The position numbers and the translations under genes are program-made. Source: AEGEAN-183 sp964342745 (GTDB taxonomy: Bacteria; Pseudomonadota; Gammaproteobacteria; Magnimaribacterales; Magnimaribacteraceae). Taken from it: a stretch of DNA of 38,712 nt. The notes beneath the pieces are model-generated. The model had not been told where the DNA came from, did not search any database, and saw only the letters and a list, made by a program, of their open reading frames with translations. How positions within the stretch are numbered: position 1 is the stretch's first letter; every line of letters begins with the position of its first letter. Of the stretch, positions 6,046 through 14,713 are shown piece by piece. The DNA lies in assembly GCA_964342745.1 (NCBI GenBank), contig CAYFFW010000010.1, positions 1 through 38,712 of the forward strand, read 5' to 3'.

Positions 6046-8910
6046 CTATTGGCATGCCTCACAATCTGGATCCAAGATAGAGCATGCTTCAGGTGCACTT
6101 GCTTCCATGGTTTCTTGTGAAGCTGACACAGCGTTTAATTCACCTGTCGCTATAGTTGATTTTTCAGTCGTGGTCGCTCCTCGTGACCTTAAGTAATAGG
6201 TTGTTTTTAGGCCTCTTAACCATGCCATTCTGTACATAACATCAAGTTTCTTGCCGCTTGGCTCGTCTATATATAGATTTAAAGACTGACTTTGATCAAT
6301 CCATTTCTGTCTTCGACTTGCGGCATCTACTAGCCACCTTGGTTCAACCTCAAAAGCTGTTGCGTAAATAGATTTTATGTCTTCAGGAACTCTAGATATT
6401 TCTTTTACACTACCTTCATAGTATTTAAGATCATTAACCATCACGGAGTCCCACAGACCATGTTTTTTCAAAGCATCAACTAGGTGTATGTTTGTTACTG
6501 TGAATTCTCCAGACAAGTTAGATTTCACATAAAGGTTTTGGTAAGTAGGCTCTATAGATTGAGATACTCCTGTTATGTTAGCTATGGTGGCTGTAGGCGC
6601 TATGGCCATGACATTAGAGTTTCTCATGCCTTGGTCTAATACCAATTGCCTTAAGAAATCCCAATCTAAGGTCTTACTTAAATCTACTTCTGCATATTCT
6701 TCTCCTCTGTGTTCTTTTAAGGAAGTAACAGAGTCAATAGGTAGTGTTCCTTTGCTCCAAAGAGAGCCTTCATAAGACTCATAAGTGCCCCTCTCTTTTG
6801 CTAGATTGCTAGAAGCTTTTATAGCGTAGTAGCTCACTGCCTCCATAGATCTATCAGCAAATTCTACTGCTTCACCTGATGCATAAGGCACGTTAAGCAT
6901 GTATAAAGAGTCATGAAAGCCCATGATTCCTAGTCCTATGGGCCTGTGTTTCATATTTGAATTTTCTGCTGCAGGGACTGCGTAGTAATTAATATTAATT
7001 ACGTTATCTAACATTCTTATAGCTGTGTTGACTGTCTTTTCTAGTTTCTCTTGATCTAACTCTCCTTCCTTTATGTGGTGTGTTAAATTGACTGAACCTA
7101 GGTTGCAGACAGCTATTTCATCCTGGCTAGTATTAAGAGTTATTTCTGTGCAAAGATTGGAAGAATGAACTACGCCTATGTGCTGTTGCGGAGATCTGAG
7201 GTTGCACGCATCCTTGAAAGTGATCCACGGGTGTCCCGTTTCGAAAAGCATCGAAAGCATCTTTTTCCAGAGGTCTGTTGCGTCTACTTTTTTGTAGAAT
7301 TCAATTTCTCCACTTTCTGTTAGGCTTTCATAATACTCATATTTCTCTTCAAATGCTTTTCCATATAAGTCATGTAATTCCGGAGTGTCACTAGGTGTAA
7401 ATAGTGTCCAGGGTTTTCCTTCGAACACTCTTTTCATAAAAAGATCAGGAACCCAGTTAGCAGTATTCATATCATGTGTTCTTCTTCTGTCATCTCCCGT
7501 GTTCTTTCTTAACTCCAAGAATTCTTCTATATCTACATGCCATGTCTCTAGATAAGAACAAACCGCTCCCTTTCTTTTTCCTCCTTGGTTTACTGCCACT
7601 GCTGTGTCATTAACTACTTTAAGGAAGGGCACTACACCCTGTGATTTACCGTTTGTTCCTTTGATATGTGATCCTAGACCCCTGACTGGTGTCCAGTCGT
7701 TCCCTAGCCCACCTGCCCATTTAGACAGCATTGCATTGTCCTGTATTGCTCCGTAAATTCCGTGTAAGTCGTCCGGAACAGTCGTCAAGTAACAGGACGA
7801 AAGCTGGGAGTGCATTGTCCCTGAATTGAATAGTGTTGGTGTAGAGCTCATATAATCAAAAGAGGAGAGCAGGTTATAAAACTCGATTGCTCTTTCTTCT
7901 CTTTTTTCTTCGTTAATAGACAGACCCATAGCCACTCTCATAAAGAAAACTTGAGGTAGCTCGTATCTTACATTGTCTTTATGAATGAAATATCTGTCGT
8001 ATAGTGTTTGCAGGCCAAGGTAAGTAAAGTTCTTGTCTCTTTCCGGTTTTATCGCTGCCCCTAACTTTAAGAGGTCCATCTTTTGTAATTCGGGATTAAC
8101 AATTTCATTTTCTATCCCTTTTTTAATAAAGGTTTTCAAGGCTTGAGGGTAGAGTTTTTCCATCTCTGCGTGTGTGGCTTCTTGTCCCATTTCTAAGAAG
8201 GAGAGTGCTTCAGCTCTTAAGTTATCTAGCAGTATCCTAGCTGTAACAAAAGTGTAGTTTGGTTCTTGCTCAACTAAAGTTCTTGCTGTCATTACCAGAG
8301 ATGATCTGACGTCCGCAAGTGACACTCCATCGTATAGGTTCTTTCTTGCTTCTTCTATTATCTCTTCTACAGAAACATCGTTAAGGCCTTCGCAGGCTTC
8401 TCCAACTATTGTTTTTAGTCTTTGTATATCCAGGGTAGACTCAGATCCATCATCTAAGATGACCTTAATTCCGGGTTCTTGGGCTTGCTTTTCTTCTCCT
8501 TCTTCCCTTGTCTCTTCTTTCCTTGCTTTCGTTCTTTCTTCTCTGTATAAAACGTAAGACCTAGCTACAGTTCTTTCCTCAGATCTCATAAGTTCAAGCT
8601 CTACTTGATCTTGGATCTCTTCTATATGAAGTGTTCCTCCCGAGGGCATTCTTCTGGAGAAAGTTATGGTGACAGCATTCGCTAATTCATTTACCTTGTT
8701 GTGTATTCTAGTAGAAGCTGCTGCTGCTCCTCCTTCTACTGCAAGGAAAGCTTTTGTTATGGCTATTGCTATTTTTTCTTGGTCATAAGGCACTACTGAG
8801 CCGTTTCTTTTAATGACTCTCATCTGGCCGGGTGAGATTGACAAAGAAGGGCTTTGTTCTTTTATTTCTAAAGGTGCTTTGGGTGCTTTAGTTTCTGTTA
8901 TATTTTCCAT
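6046..8910 (-). CDS. nrdA: ribonucleoside-diphosphate reductase alpha subunit with two ATP-cone domains
   Basis: The 954-residue catalytic subunit that reduces ribonucleoside diphosphates. The active site is C373, N585, C587, E589 and C602; radical-transfer tyrosines are Y905 and Y906; the C-terminal redox pair is C950-x-x-C953. The N-terminus has two ATP-cone regions. The first (about 30-125) keeps VIKRNGSVVPYDQEKI. The second (about 148-230) lacks the basic nucleotide-binding signature and reads VILDDGSESTLD. This layout is known in Pseudomonas NrdA, where the first cone mediates dATP inhibition. The operon is nrdA-nrdB-gdpD. NrdR boxes and a DnaA box lie upstream, and an AGAAGAG ribosome-binding site precedes the ATG. 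Confidence 0.97.
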   Translation of the reverse strand: MENITETKAPKAPLEIKEQSPSLSISPGQMRVIKRNGSVVPYDQEKIAIAITKAFLAVEGGAAAASTRIHNKVNELANAVTITFSRRMPSGGTLHIEEIQDQVELELMRSEERTVARSYVLYREERTKARKEETREEGEEKQAQEPGIKVILDDGSESTLDIQRLKTIVGEACEGLNDVSVEEIIEEARKNLYDGVSLADVRSSLVMTARTLVEQEPNYTFVTARILLDNLRAEALSFLEMGQEATHAEMEKLYPQALKTFIKKGIENEIVNPELQKMDLLKLGAAIKPERDKNFTYLGLQTLYDRYFIHKDNVRYELPQVFFMRVAMGLSINEEKREERAIEFYNLLSSFDYMSSTPTLFNSGTMHSQLSSCYLTTVPDDLHGIYGAIQDNAMLSKWAGGLGNDWTPVRGLGSHIKGTNGKSQGVVPFLKVVNDTAVAVNQGGKRKGAVCSYLETWHVDIEEFLELRKNTGDDRRRTHDMNTANWVPDLFMKRVFEGKPWTLFTPSDTPELHDLYGKAFEEKYEYYESLTESGEIEFYKKVDATDLWKKMLSMLFETGHPWITFKDACNLRSPQQHIGVVHSSNLCTEITLNTSQDEIAVCNLGSVNLTHHIKEGELDQEKLEKTVNTAIRMLDNVININYYAVPAAENSNMKHRPIGLGIMGFHDSLYMLNVPYASGEAVEFADRSMEAVSYYAIKASSNLAKERGTYESYEGSLWSKGTLPIDSVTSLKEHRGEEYAEVDLSKTLDWDFLRQLVLDQGMRNSNVMAIAPTATIANITGVSQSIEPTYQNLYVKSNLSGEFTVTNIHLVDALKKHGLWDSVMVNDLKYYEGSVKEISRVPEDIKSIYATAFEVEPRWLVDAASRRQKWIDQSQSLNLYIDEPSGKKLDVMYRMAWLRGLKTTYYLRSRGATTTEKSTIATGELNAVSASQETMEASAPEACSILDPDCEACQ

Positions 8911-8948
8911 TTCTCTTCTATTATTTAAATTTTATTAATTCTCTGAAA

Positions 8949-8996
8949 TAACTATATATAGTGGTGTTTATCTTTTCTAGACACAAGATACTGTGT
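8949..8996 (-). promoter_or_regulatory. tandem NrdR boxes upstream of nrdA
   Basis: Two 16-bp motifs fit the NrdR consensus ACACwATATATwGTGT. Box 1 is 8949-8964, with a perfect CTATATATAG core. Box 2 is 8981-8996, ACACAAGATACTGTGT, with both outer ACAC/GTGT arms perfect. They are 16 bp apart, 32 bp start to start, the three-helical-turn spacing typical of NrdR operators. Box 1 is 39 nt upstream of the nrdA ATG and overlaps the likely promoter, consistent with repression of nrdAB by the nucleotide-sensing regulator NrdR, whose gene is not in this window. Confidence 0.85.
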
Positions 8997-9035
8997 TTTT
9001 AATTAAATTACAAGCCAACAAATACTAAAAAGTTT

Positions 9036-9055
9036 TGTGGATTTCTTGTGGATAA
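9036..9055 (-). promoter_or_regulatory. DnaA box in the nrdA-glpK intergenic region
   Basis: TGTGGATAA at 9047-9055 is the exact complement of the DnaA box TTATCCACA. A degenerate copy, TGTGGATTT (two mismatches), lies just before it at 9036-9044. It is about 40 bp beyond the distal NrdR box. DnaA is known to act at the E. coli nrdAB promoter, so a role in tying dNTP synthesis to replication is plausible. The 8911-9112 gap also holds the glpK leader, in which I see no convincing promoter. Confidence 0.55.
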
Positions 9056-9112
9056 CAAGTTACTGAAGGACAAGATTAGATTATTATTCATAATGATTAT
9101 CTTTTATTTTTT

Positions 9113-10594
9113 ATGACTAAGTATGTAATAGCAATAGATCAAGGGACTACAAGTACTAGAGCTGTTCTTTTTGATGAGAAAAACATCTTACAAAGCATAG
9201 AGCAGGAAGAGTTTAAACAGAATTTTCCCAATGATGGTTGGGTAGAGCACAACCCTGAGGATATATGGGCCAGTGTTTTATCTGTCACCAAAAAGCTTCT
9301 AAAGTCTAGTTCACTTGGACACCAGGATATAGCATCAATCGGTATTACAAATCAAAGAGAGACAACAGTGGTTTGGGATAAAAAATCTGGGGAGGCCATT
9401 TATCCAGCAATAGTGTGGCAAGACAGGAGGACATCAGGAATTTGTGAAAATTTAAAAAAAAATAAGGAACTTGAAACGATAGTACAAACAAAAACGGGAC
9501 TTTTAATAGATCCTTATTTTTCTGCTACCAAACTTTCATGGATTTTAGATAACGTTTCTGGAGCGAGAGAAAGAGCCAACAAGGGAGAGCTCGCATTTGG
9601 AACCATAGATAGCTTTCTAGTTTGGAGACTAACTAATGGGAAACATCATAAAACAGATTCCACAAATGCATCTAGGACTATGCTTTTTAACATCAAGTTA
9701 CACTGTTGGGATAAAGATTTACTAGAAATCTTTAATATACCAGAACAAATCTTGCCTGAGGTTTGCGATAGTGTAGACGACTATGGAGTTACCTCTATTT
9801 TAGGAGGGGAAATTACCATAGGTGGCATTGCTGGTGATCAACAGGCTGCCTTAATAGGTCAATGTTGTTTTAATGAAGGCGAGGCAAAAAGCACCTATGG
9901 AACCGGATGTTTTTTGATATTAAATACTGGAGACAAAGTAATTACTTCTAATAATAAATTACTTTCGACTATAGCTTATCGTCTTAATGGTGTAACCACT
10001 TACGGATTAGAAGGAAGTCTTTTTGTTGCTGGGTCAGCTGTTCAGTGGTTAAGAGATAATCTCAATTTTTTTAAACATGCTAGTGAAACTGAAAATTTGG
10101 TTGAAACAAGAAATCCAGATTCAAGAGTTCTAGTGGTTCCTGCATTTACTGGACTTGGAGCGCCTCACTGGGATCCTAATAGCAGAGGCTCAATTTTTGG
10201 TTTAACACGAGATAGCAGTGTCTCAGATATAACTGCAGCAACCTTAGAGTCAATAGCCTTTCAAACTAAAGATTTAATAGGTGCCATGAGAAACGATGGA
10301 GCGAGGTTTTCTGAATTAAGGGTAGATGGAGGAATGGTAATAAATAATTGGTTCTCTCAAAAGCTTTCAGATGTTTTAAATTTTAATGTCTTAAGGCCTG
10401 AAGTAATAGAGACAACGGCTCTTGGAGCATCTTATTTAGCTAGTATAAGTGCTGGTCTTTCTCCAGATATTGAAGATTTAAAATCCAATTGGAGATGCGA
10501 GAGAAAGTTTAGTCCTTTAAATGAATCGCAAGACCTAGAAAATAAATATCTAAAGTGGCTTTCAGCTGTTGAGAGAACTAAAGGAGTCTTTTAA
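9113..10594 (+). CDS. glpK: glycerol kinase
   Basis: A 493-residue FGGY-family kinase that phosphorylates glycerol to sn-glycerol-3-phosphate. Visible motifs are IDQGTTSTRAVLFD (8-21), NQRETT (80-85) with glycerol-binding R82 and E83, Y135, AGDQQAA with D242 and Q243, TYGTGCF, and GLGAPHWDPNSRG. Length is close to E. coli GlpK (502). No glpF, glpD or glpR is adjacent, so glycerol may enter by diffusion or through a transporter coded elsewhere. It is transcribed divergently from nrdA. Its end overlaps the argF end by 4 nt on the opposite strand. Confidence 0.96.
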   Translation: MTKYVIAIDQGTTSTRAVLFDEKNILQSIEQEEFKQNFPNDGWVEHNPEDIWASVLSVTKKLLKSSSLGHQDIASIGITNQRETTVVWDKKSGEAIYPAIVWQDRRTSGICENLKKNKELETIVQTKTGLLIDPYFSATKLSWILDNVSGARERANKGELAFGTIDSFLVWRLTNGKHHKTDSTNASRTMLFNIKLHCWDKDLLEIFNIPEQILPEVCDSVDDYGVTSILGGEITIGGIAGDQQAALIGQCCFNEGEAKSTYGTGCFLILNTGDKVITSNNKLLSTIAYRLNGVTTYGLEGSLFVAGSAVQWLRDNLNFFKHASETENLVETRNPDSRVLVVPAFTGLGAPHWDPNSRGSIFGLTRDSSVSDITAATLESIAFQTKDLIGAMRNDGARFSELRVDGGMVINNWFSQKLSDVLNFNVLRPEVIETTALGASYLASISAGLSPDIEDLKSNWRCERKFSPLNESQDLENKYLKWLSAVERTKGVF

Positions 10595-11481
10595 TTATCA
10601 CTGTTTAACAGTTCAATGAGTAGAGCTTTCTGAGCATGAAGCCTATTCTCTGCTTGAATCCATACTTTACTCCTGGGGTCATCTAACATTTCTTCAGAAA
10701 CTTCTTGTCCTCGAACTGCAGGTAAACAATGTAAGAAAATTGCATCTTGTTTAGCGAAATCCATTAATTTAGGCGAAACTTGGTAGTTGCTAAAAATATC
10801 AAATCTTTGGGAAGAGTCTTCTTCATCGCCCATTGAAATCCATACATCTGTGCATACTAAGTCACTCCCTTGAACAGCAGACTTTAAATCCTCAGTGAAA
10901 TTAGCACCTGATTCTTTCCGAATATTTTCTTCAGGCCAGAAATCTTTAGGGCAGGCAATATCCAGGTGAAAGTTAAATAATTTTGAAGCTTCTACATAGC
11001 TATAACAAACATTGTTGTAGTCTCCTACCCAAGTTACCTTTGCATCTAGAATACTCCCCTTTAATTCGAAGTATGTTAATAAGTCAGCTAATAATTGACA
11101 TGGATGAGACAAATCAGTTAGTCCATTGATTACAGGAACAGTTGAATTTTTTGCAAAAGAAACTAATTTTTTATGTGAGGTAGTTCTTAAAACGATACCA
11201 TCTGCCATTGAGCTGATTACTTTGGCAGTATCTTCTATCGTTTCTCCTCGACCCAACTGAAGATCGTTAACTGAAAGAAAGCTTGCTTTACCGCCTAATT
11301 GGTTCATACCTGCTTCAAAAGAAATTCTAGTTCTTGTTGAGGGCTTTTCAAAGATCATGGCTAAATATTTACCTTCTAAAGGCTTAGGACTATCTTTAGT
11401 TCTTTTTAGTGAAAGAGATAAATCTAGCAGCCTTTCTAATTCAGTTGCAGACATGTCTATTAAGTTTAAAAAATGTTTCAT
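10591..11481 (-). CDS. argF: ornithine carbamoyltransferase
   Basis: A 296-residue enzyme that makes citrulline from ornithine and carbamoyl phosphate in arginine synthesis. It has the carbamoyl-phosphate loop STRTR (48-52), HPCQ (126-129), the ornithine-binding SMG (216-218) with nearby D212, and HCLP (251-254). The frame stays open upstream to 11532, but the first 17 codons there have no family counterpart. The ATG at 11481, giving MKHFLNLIDMS, matches the usual OTC start. The gene is divergent from the SerA-type dehydrogenase and convergent with glpK. No other arg gene is adjacent. Confidence 0.95.
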   Translation of the reverse strand: MKHFLNLIDMSATELERLLDLSLSLKRTKDSPKPLEGKYLAMIFEKPSTRTRISFEAGMNQLGGKASFLSVNDLQLGRGETIEDTAKVISSMADGIVLRTTSHKKLVSFAKNSTVPVINGLTDLSHPCQLLADLLTYFELKGSILDAKVTWVGDYNNVCYSYVEASKLFNFHLDIACPKDFWPEENIRKESGANFTEDLKSAVQGSDLVCTDVWISMGDEEDSSQRFDIFSNYQVSPKLMDFAKQDAIFLHCLPAVRGQEVSEEMLDDPRSKVWIQAENRLHAQKALLIELLNSDN

Positions 11482-11569
11482 GGCTTTTAAAAAAAGGGCG
11501 CGAATTCTAAAGGTTATCGAGAAAGGAATCAAATGATGTTATTCTCCGCATTTTTTGGGATAAGAGTTA

Positions 11570-12757
11570 ATGGCAGAATACAGAATTAAGACTTTAAGTA
11601 ATATTTCTACTGTAGGGTTAGAGGTGATATCAGGTACTTCTTGTATTCTGGATGAAGAAGAAGGTGATCCTGATGGCGTTTTAATCAGAAGCACTAAATT
11701 AAAGGAGAGTAACTTAAATGGCTCTTTAAAAGCAATTTCTAGGGCTGGTGCTGGCGTGAATAACATCCCTATAGATTTATGCACTGAGAAAGGTATTGTC
11801 GTCTTTAATACCCCCGGTGCAAATGCAAATGCTGTTAAAGAGTTAGTTTTAGCTGGACTGATGCTTTCATCTAGAAATGTTTTCTCAAGCATTCAGTTTG
11901 TTAACAAATTAAATCACTTAGAGAGAATGGAAGACTTAGAGCCATTCTTAGAAGAAAACAAAAAGAAGTTTAAAGGAAGAGAGTTATCAGGTTCTACCCT
12001 GGGTGTTGTTGGCTTAGGGGCCGTAGGCTCAAAAGTAGCAAGAATGGGTGTAGCTTTAGGCATGAAGGTAGTGGGCTATGATCCAGCATTATCAGTTGAA
12101 GCTGCTTGGAAATTGCCTAGCGAAGTAGTACCGGCAGAAAGCATTGAGCAAATTTTTTCTCAGTCGAATTTTATAACTCTCCATATTCCAGCCATTGAAA
12201 GTACAAAAGGGATTGTAGATCTTAATTTACTAAAAAATAGTAATAATGCTTCTTTATTAAATTTTGCTAGAAATGAAGTTGTAAATAATGACTCGATTTT
12301 AAAAGCACTAGACAAAGGTTTCTTGAGTAATTTTATAACTGATTTCCCTACTCCAGAGCTAATTAAAAGAGCTAATGAAAACGGAGATGTTATTCTTCTG
12401 CCTCACATAGGTGCAAGTACTTCTCAGGCAGAAGAGAATTGTGCTGTTATGGCTGTTCAGCAGCTTGTGGATTTTCTTCAAACTGGAAATATAAATAATT
12501 CAGTAAATTTTCCCAATGTTAACTTAGCAAGATCAACTGAAGCGCGTATTGCAATAACTAATAAAAATGTTCCTGCTATGATTGGTCAGATTGCAACTGC
12601 TTTAGGAGAATTAGGATTAAATATAGTTGATATGACCAATGTAAGTAGAGGAGAGATAGCTTACAACTTAATAGACATAGAAAATGATATTAATAATTCT
12701 GCGATAGAGAAGCTATCTTCTATTAATAACCTAATCAACGTCAGAATAATAAAATAG
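11570..12757 (+). CDS. serA: D-3-phosphoglycerate dehydrogenase with C-terminal ACT domain
   Basis: A 395-residue 2-hydroxyacid dehydrogenase of the short SerA type, starting serine synthesis by oxidising 3-phosphoglycerate. The NAD-binding GLGAVG is at 148-153. The catalytic arginine is R234 in NFARNEVV, and the catalytic histidine is H279 in LPHIGAS. The region after about 325 (ITNKNVPAMIGQIATALGE) is an ACT domain, suggesting serine feedback. The acidic partner residue is probably E263 in the TPEL motif. A weak hairpin terminator follows. The enzyme could in principle use another 2-hydroxyacid, but the ACT domain favours SerA. Confidence 0.85.
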   Translation: MAEYRIKTLSNISTVGLEVISGTSCILDEEEGDPDGVLIRSTKLKESNLNGSLKAISRAGAGVNNIPIDLCTEKGIVVFNTPGANANAVKELVLAGLMLSSRNVFSSIQFVNKLNHLERMEDLEPFLEENKKKFKGRELSGSTLGVVGLGAVGSKVARMGVALGMKVVGYDPALSVEAAWKLPSEVVPAESIEQIFSQSNFITLHIPAIESTKGIVDLNLLKNSNNASLLNFARNEVVNNDSILKALDKGFLSNFITDFPTPELIKRANENGDVILLPHIGASTSQAEENCAVMAVQQLVDFLQTGNINNSVNFPNVNLARSTEARIAITNKNVPAMIGQIATALGELGLNIVDMTNVSRGEIAYNLIDIENDINNSAIEKLSSINNLINVRIIK

Positions 12758-12780
12758 CACTATTGACTAGAATTTAAACC

Positions 12781-12810
12781 TTAAAGACAAGGGTAATTCC
12801 CTTTGTTTAA
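12781..12810 (+). terminator. possible imperfect terminator hairpin after serA
   Basis: A 13-nt left arm (12781-12793, ending ACAAGGG), a TAATT loop and a right arm starting CCCTTTG at 12799 form an imperfect stem just 23 nt after the serA stop. The T-tract that follows is poor, so this is only a weak intrinsic terminator candidate. Confidence 0.35.
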
Positions 12811-13070
12811 AGATAAATTAAAGCAATTCAATGGTGTTATGGGGGGTGTTGTTTTGCACATATTAAAAAAAATAGATTATTAGTCTAAGAAAAAAGAGTA
12901 AAAGGAAAGATCAAAAATTATACAGTTTACTTAAGTTATTGATTTTATTAAATAAAATTAGAATAGATCAAAATTCGACCAATTTGCTGACAAACCTCCT
13001 TTTCAAGGGGTGTAGATTTAAATTTGAATGTTATCCAAAGAGTTATCCACAGAAATTGTGGATAAAATTT
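12811..13070. other. AT-rich intergenic region with DnaA boxes: candidate origin-like or DnaA-controlled element
   Basis: The 363-bp gap 12758-13120 holds no convincing ORF. It contains a 17-bp AT-only palindrome, ATTTTATTAAATAAAAT (12942-12958), and two AGATCAAAA repeats with GATC sites (12908-12916 and 12965-12973). A small imperfect hairpin lies near 12995-13012. Three DnaA-box-like 9-mers follow at 13031-13065. An AT-rich stretch beside clustered DnaA boxes is the layout of a bacterial origin, but three boxes are few and no dnaA, mnmG or rpmH is nearby. The alternative is a DnaA-regulated ung promoter. Confidence 0.3.
13031..13065. promoter_or_regulatory. cluster of three DnaA boxes upstream of ung
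   Basis: TTATCCAAA (13031-13039, one mismatch), TTATCCACA (13043-13051, exact) and TGTGGATAA (13057-13065, exact, inverted) occupy 35 bp, ending 55 bp before the ung ATG. Two exact copies in opposite orientation, 5 bp apart, are unlikely by chance even in AT-rich DNA. They may bind DnaA to control ung or form part of a larger replication-linked element. Confidence 0.6.
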
Positions 13071-13120
13071 TAACGTTTTCTTTTATTCTAATTTTCTCCT
13101 AACATTAACCTTTATTATTT

Positions 13121-13813
13121 ATGAAAATTCAACCCAAAAAGATTATCCAACTAGAGTCATCTTGGCTAAGAGAGCTAGAAGGTGAATTTGATGAAGGATA
13201 TATGCTTAAACTAAAGTCTTTCTTAGCTAGTGAAAAGAAAAAAGGTAAAAAAATTTTTCCTAAAGGAAAAGATATTTTTAGAGCCTTAAACACAACACCT
13301 TTAAATGAAGTCAAGGTAGTGATAATAGGCCAAGATCCTTACCATGGCCCTGGTCAAGCTCACGGACTTAGCTTTTCTGTACCTGATGGCATTCCTTTGC
13401 CACCTTCTCTCAAAAATATATTTAAGGAGGTGGTAGATGACTTGAATCTATCGATGCCTACTTCGGGTTGTTTAGAACCTTGGGCTAAGCAAGGAGTTCT
13501 TTTATTAAATAGTGTATTAACTGTAGAACAAGGTCTGGCAAATTCTCATGCCTCAAGGGGATGGGAGAATTTTACAGATTCAATTATTTCGAAGATTAAT
13601 AAAATGGATTCTATAGTTTTTTTACTATGGGGAAGATATGCCGCTAAAAAAGGTGAGAATATTGATTCTAATAGACATTTAATATTGAGATCTGCTCACC
13701 CTTCTCCCTTATCAGCACATAAGGGATTTCTAGGGAATAAACATTTTTCGAAGTGCAATGATTATTTAAAGAGTTGTGGAAAGAAACCTATAGATTGGAG
13801 CTTAGAGACTTAA
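13121..13813 (+). CDS. ung: uracil-DNA glycosylase (family 1)
   Basis: A 230-residue enzyme that excises uracil from DNA. The water-activating loop GQDPYHGPGQAHG starts at 70, with catalytic D72. The DNA-intercalation loop HPSPLSAHKGF starts at H193. LLLNSVLTVE (127-136) is also typical. Length equals that of the E. coli enzyme (229). It is preceded by the DnaA-box region with no clear Shine-Dalgarno motif. Its TAA overlaps the end of ygfZ on the other strand by 4 nt. Confidence 0.96.
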   Translation: MKIQPKKIIQLESSWLRELEGEFDEGYMLKLKSFLASEKKKGKKIFPKGKDIFRALNTTPLNEVKVVIIGQDPYHGPGQAHGLSFSVPDGIPLPPSLKNIFKEVVDDLNLSMPTSGCLEPWAKQGVLLLNSVLTVEQGLANSHASRGWENFTDSIISKINKMDSIVFLLWGRYAAKKGENIDSNRHLILRSAHPSPLSAHKGFLGNKHFSKCNDYLKSCGKKPIDWSLET

Positions 13814-14685
13814 ATCAATACTACTTCACAATCTATCTCCCTAATTATGTTTTTTTCTTTAGAGAGTTTTTTTTCTTTAGAACTTATTAGACACATGCTT
13901 TTTTCATTTAAATTTACTACTTTTACTACTTTCCCTATTTTTCTATCTTGAGTATTTGTAACAGACATATTTTCAGCTACATCTGGGCTATCTGTTTCTC
14001 CTAAACTTAATCTAGGTAGGTTTTTGCTTCTATAGTGCATCCTAGCTACTATTTCTTGGCCTGTGTAGCAGCCTTTCTCAAAATCAATTCTGTCATTTAA
14101 ATCATAGTTCAGTTCATGGGGAGTATAAATACCAGAATTTCCAGCATTTACCTCAACATTCTTTAATAGAATTTCATCAAGATCCCAATCTAAAATGTCT
14201 TTTTTAATCTCGAATCCTTTCTTTAATAGATCTATTTCTTTCTTTTTACAAGCTACTAAAGCCAACTTTTTATTTAAATAGCTAAAATATTTAATACTTC
14301 CAATTTCTATTGTGTTCTTTTTTTTAAAAAGACCCTTACCATAATTAGCCGCAAGTATTTTCTTATCTATAGCTAGAAAATTAAAATTATTGGTTAAATC
14401 CATTTGTACTTTATAAAATGGACTGTACTTCTCAAGTTCTTCTTTTGCTTTTATTAGAGCTTCATGGTCTCCTATTAGACAGTAATTTGGAGTGTCTAAT
14501 TTACAGACAAGAAACGAGCTAATTACCTTACCTTTGGCATTACATAAAGCTCCTAAACAGGAGTTATTAGGGCTTACCTTTTGGACATCACATGTGATTT
14601 GGCCTTGAAGCAAATCAATTGCTCCTTCACCATTAAACTGTAAAGTACTTAAATGGTTAAGTTCTATTAATATATTTTTATCCAC
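13810..14685 (-). CDS. ygfZ: YgfZ/GcvT-type folate-binding protein
   Basis: A 291-residue member of the YgfZ family, folate-dependent proteins that help form or repair certain iron-sulfur clusters, including those of tRNA-modifying MiaB. The signature K204-G-C-Y-x-G-Q-E211 carries the essential cysteine C206. The N-terminal half shows the GcvT-like LLQGQITCDV segment (25-34). It is divergent from sdhE, an association also seen in Enterobacteria where ygfZ and sdhE are neighbours. The end overlaps ung by 4 nt, convergent. Confidence 0.9.
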   Translation of the reverse strand: MDKNILIELNHLSTLQFNGEGAIDLLQGQITCDVQKVSPNNSCLGALCNAKGKVISSFLVCKLDTPNYCLIGDHEALIKAKEELEKYSPFYKVQMDLTNNFNFLAIDKKILAANYGKGLFKKKNTIEIGSIKYFSYLNKKLALVACKKKEIDLLKKGFEIKKDILDWDLDEILLKNVEVNAGNSGIYTPHELNYDLNDRIDFEKGCYTGQEIVARMHYRSKNLPRLSLGETDSPDVAENMSVTNTQDRKIGKVVKVVNLNEKSMCLISSKEKKLSKEKNIIREIDCEVVLI

Positions 14686-14713
14686 ATCTAACCTAAACTA
14701 TTATAAACCTACT

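Noticed and set aside
5742..6196. Hydrophobic + strand ORFs opposite nrdB and the end of nrdA
   Set aside because: They are shadows of the lysine/glutamate-rich nrdB N-terminus, whose complement naturally encodes phenylalanine and leucine runs.
9082..9103. Fur-box-like ATAATGATTATC before glpK
   Set aside because: Only about 13 of 19 positions fit the consensus, which is easily reached by chance in such AT-rich DNA, and glpK is not an iron gene.
11539..11892. 117-codon ORF on the - strand inside serA
   Set aside because: It lies antisense to the well-supported SerA reading frame, shows no family motifs and has no suitable start context.
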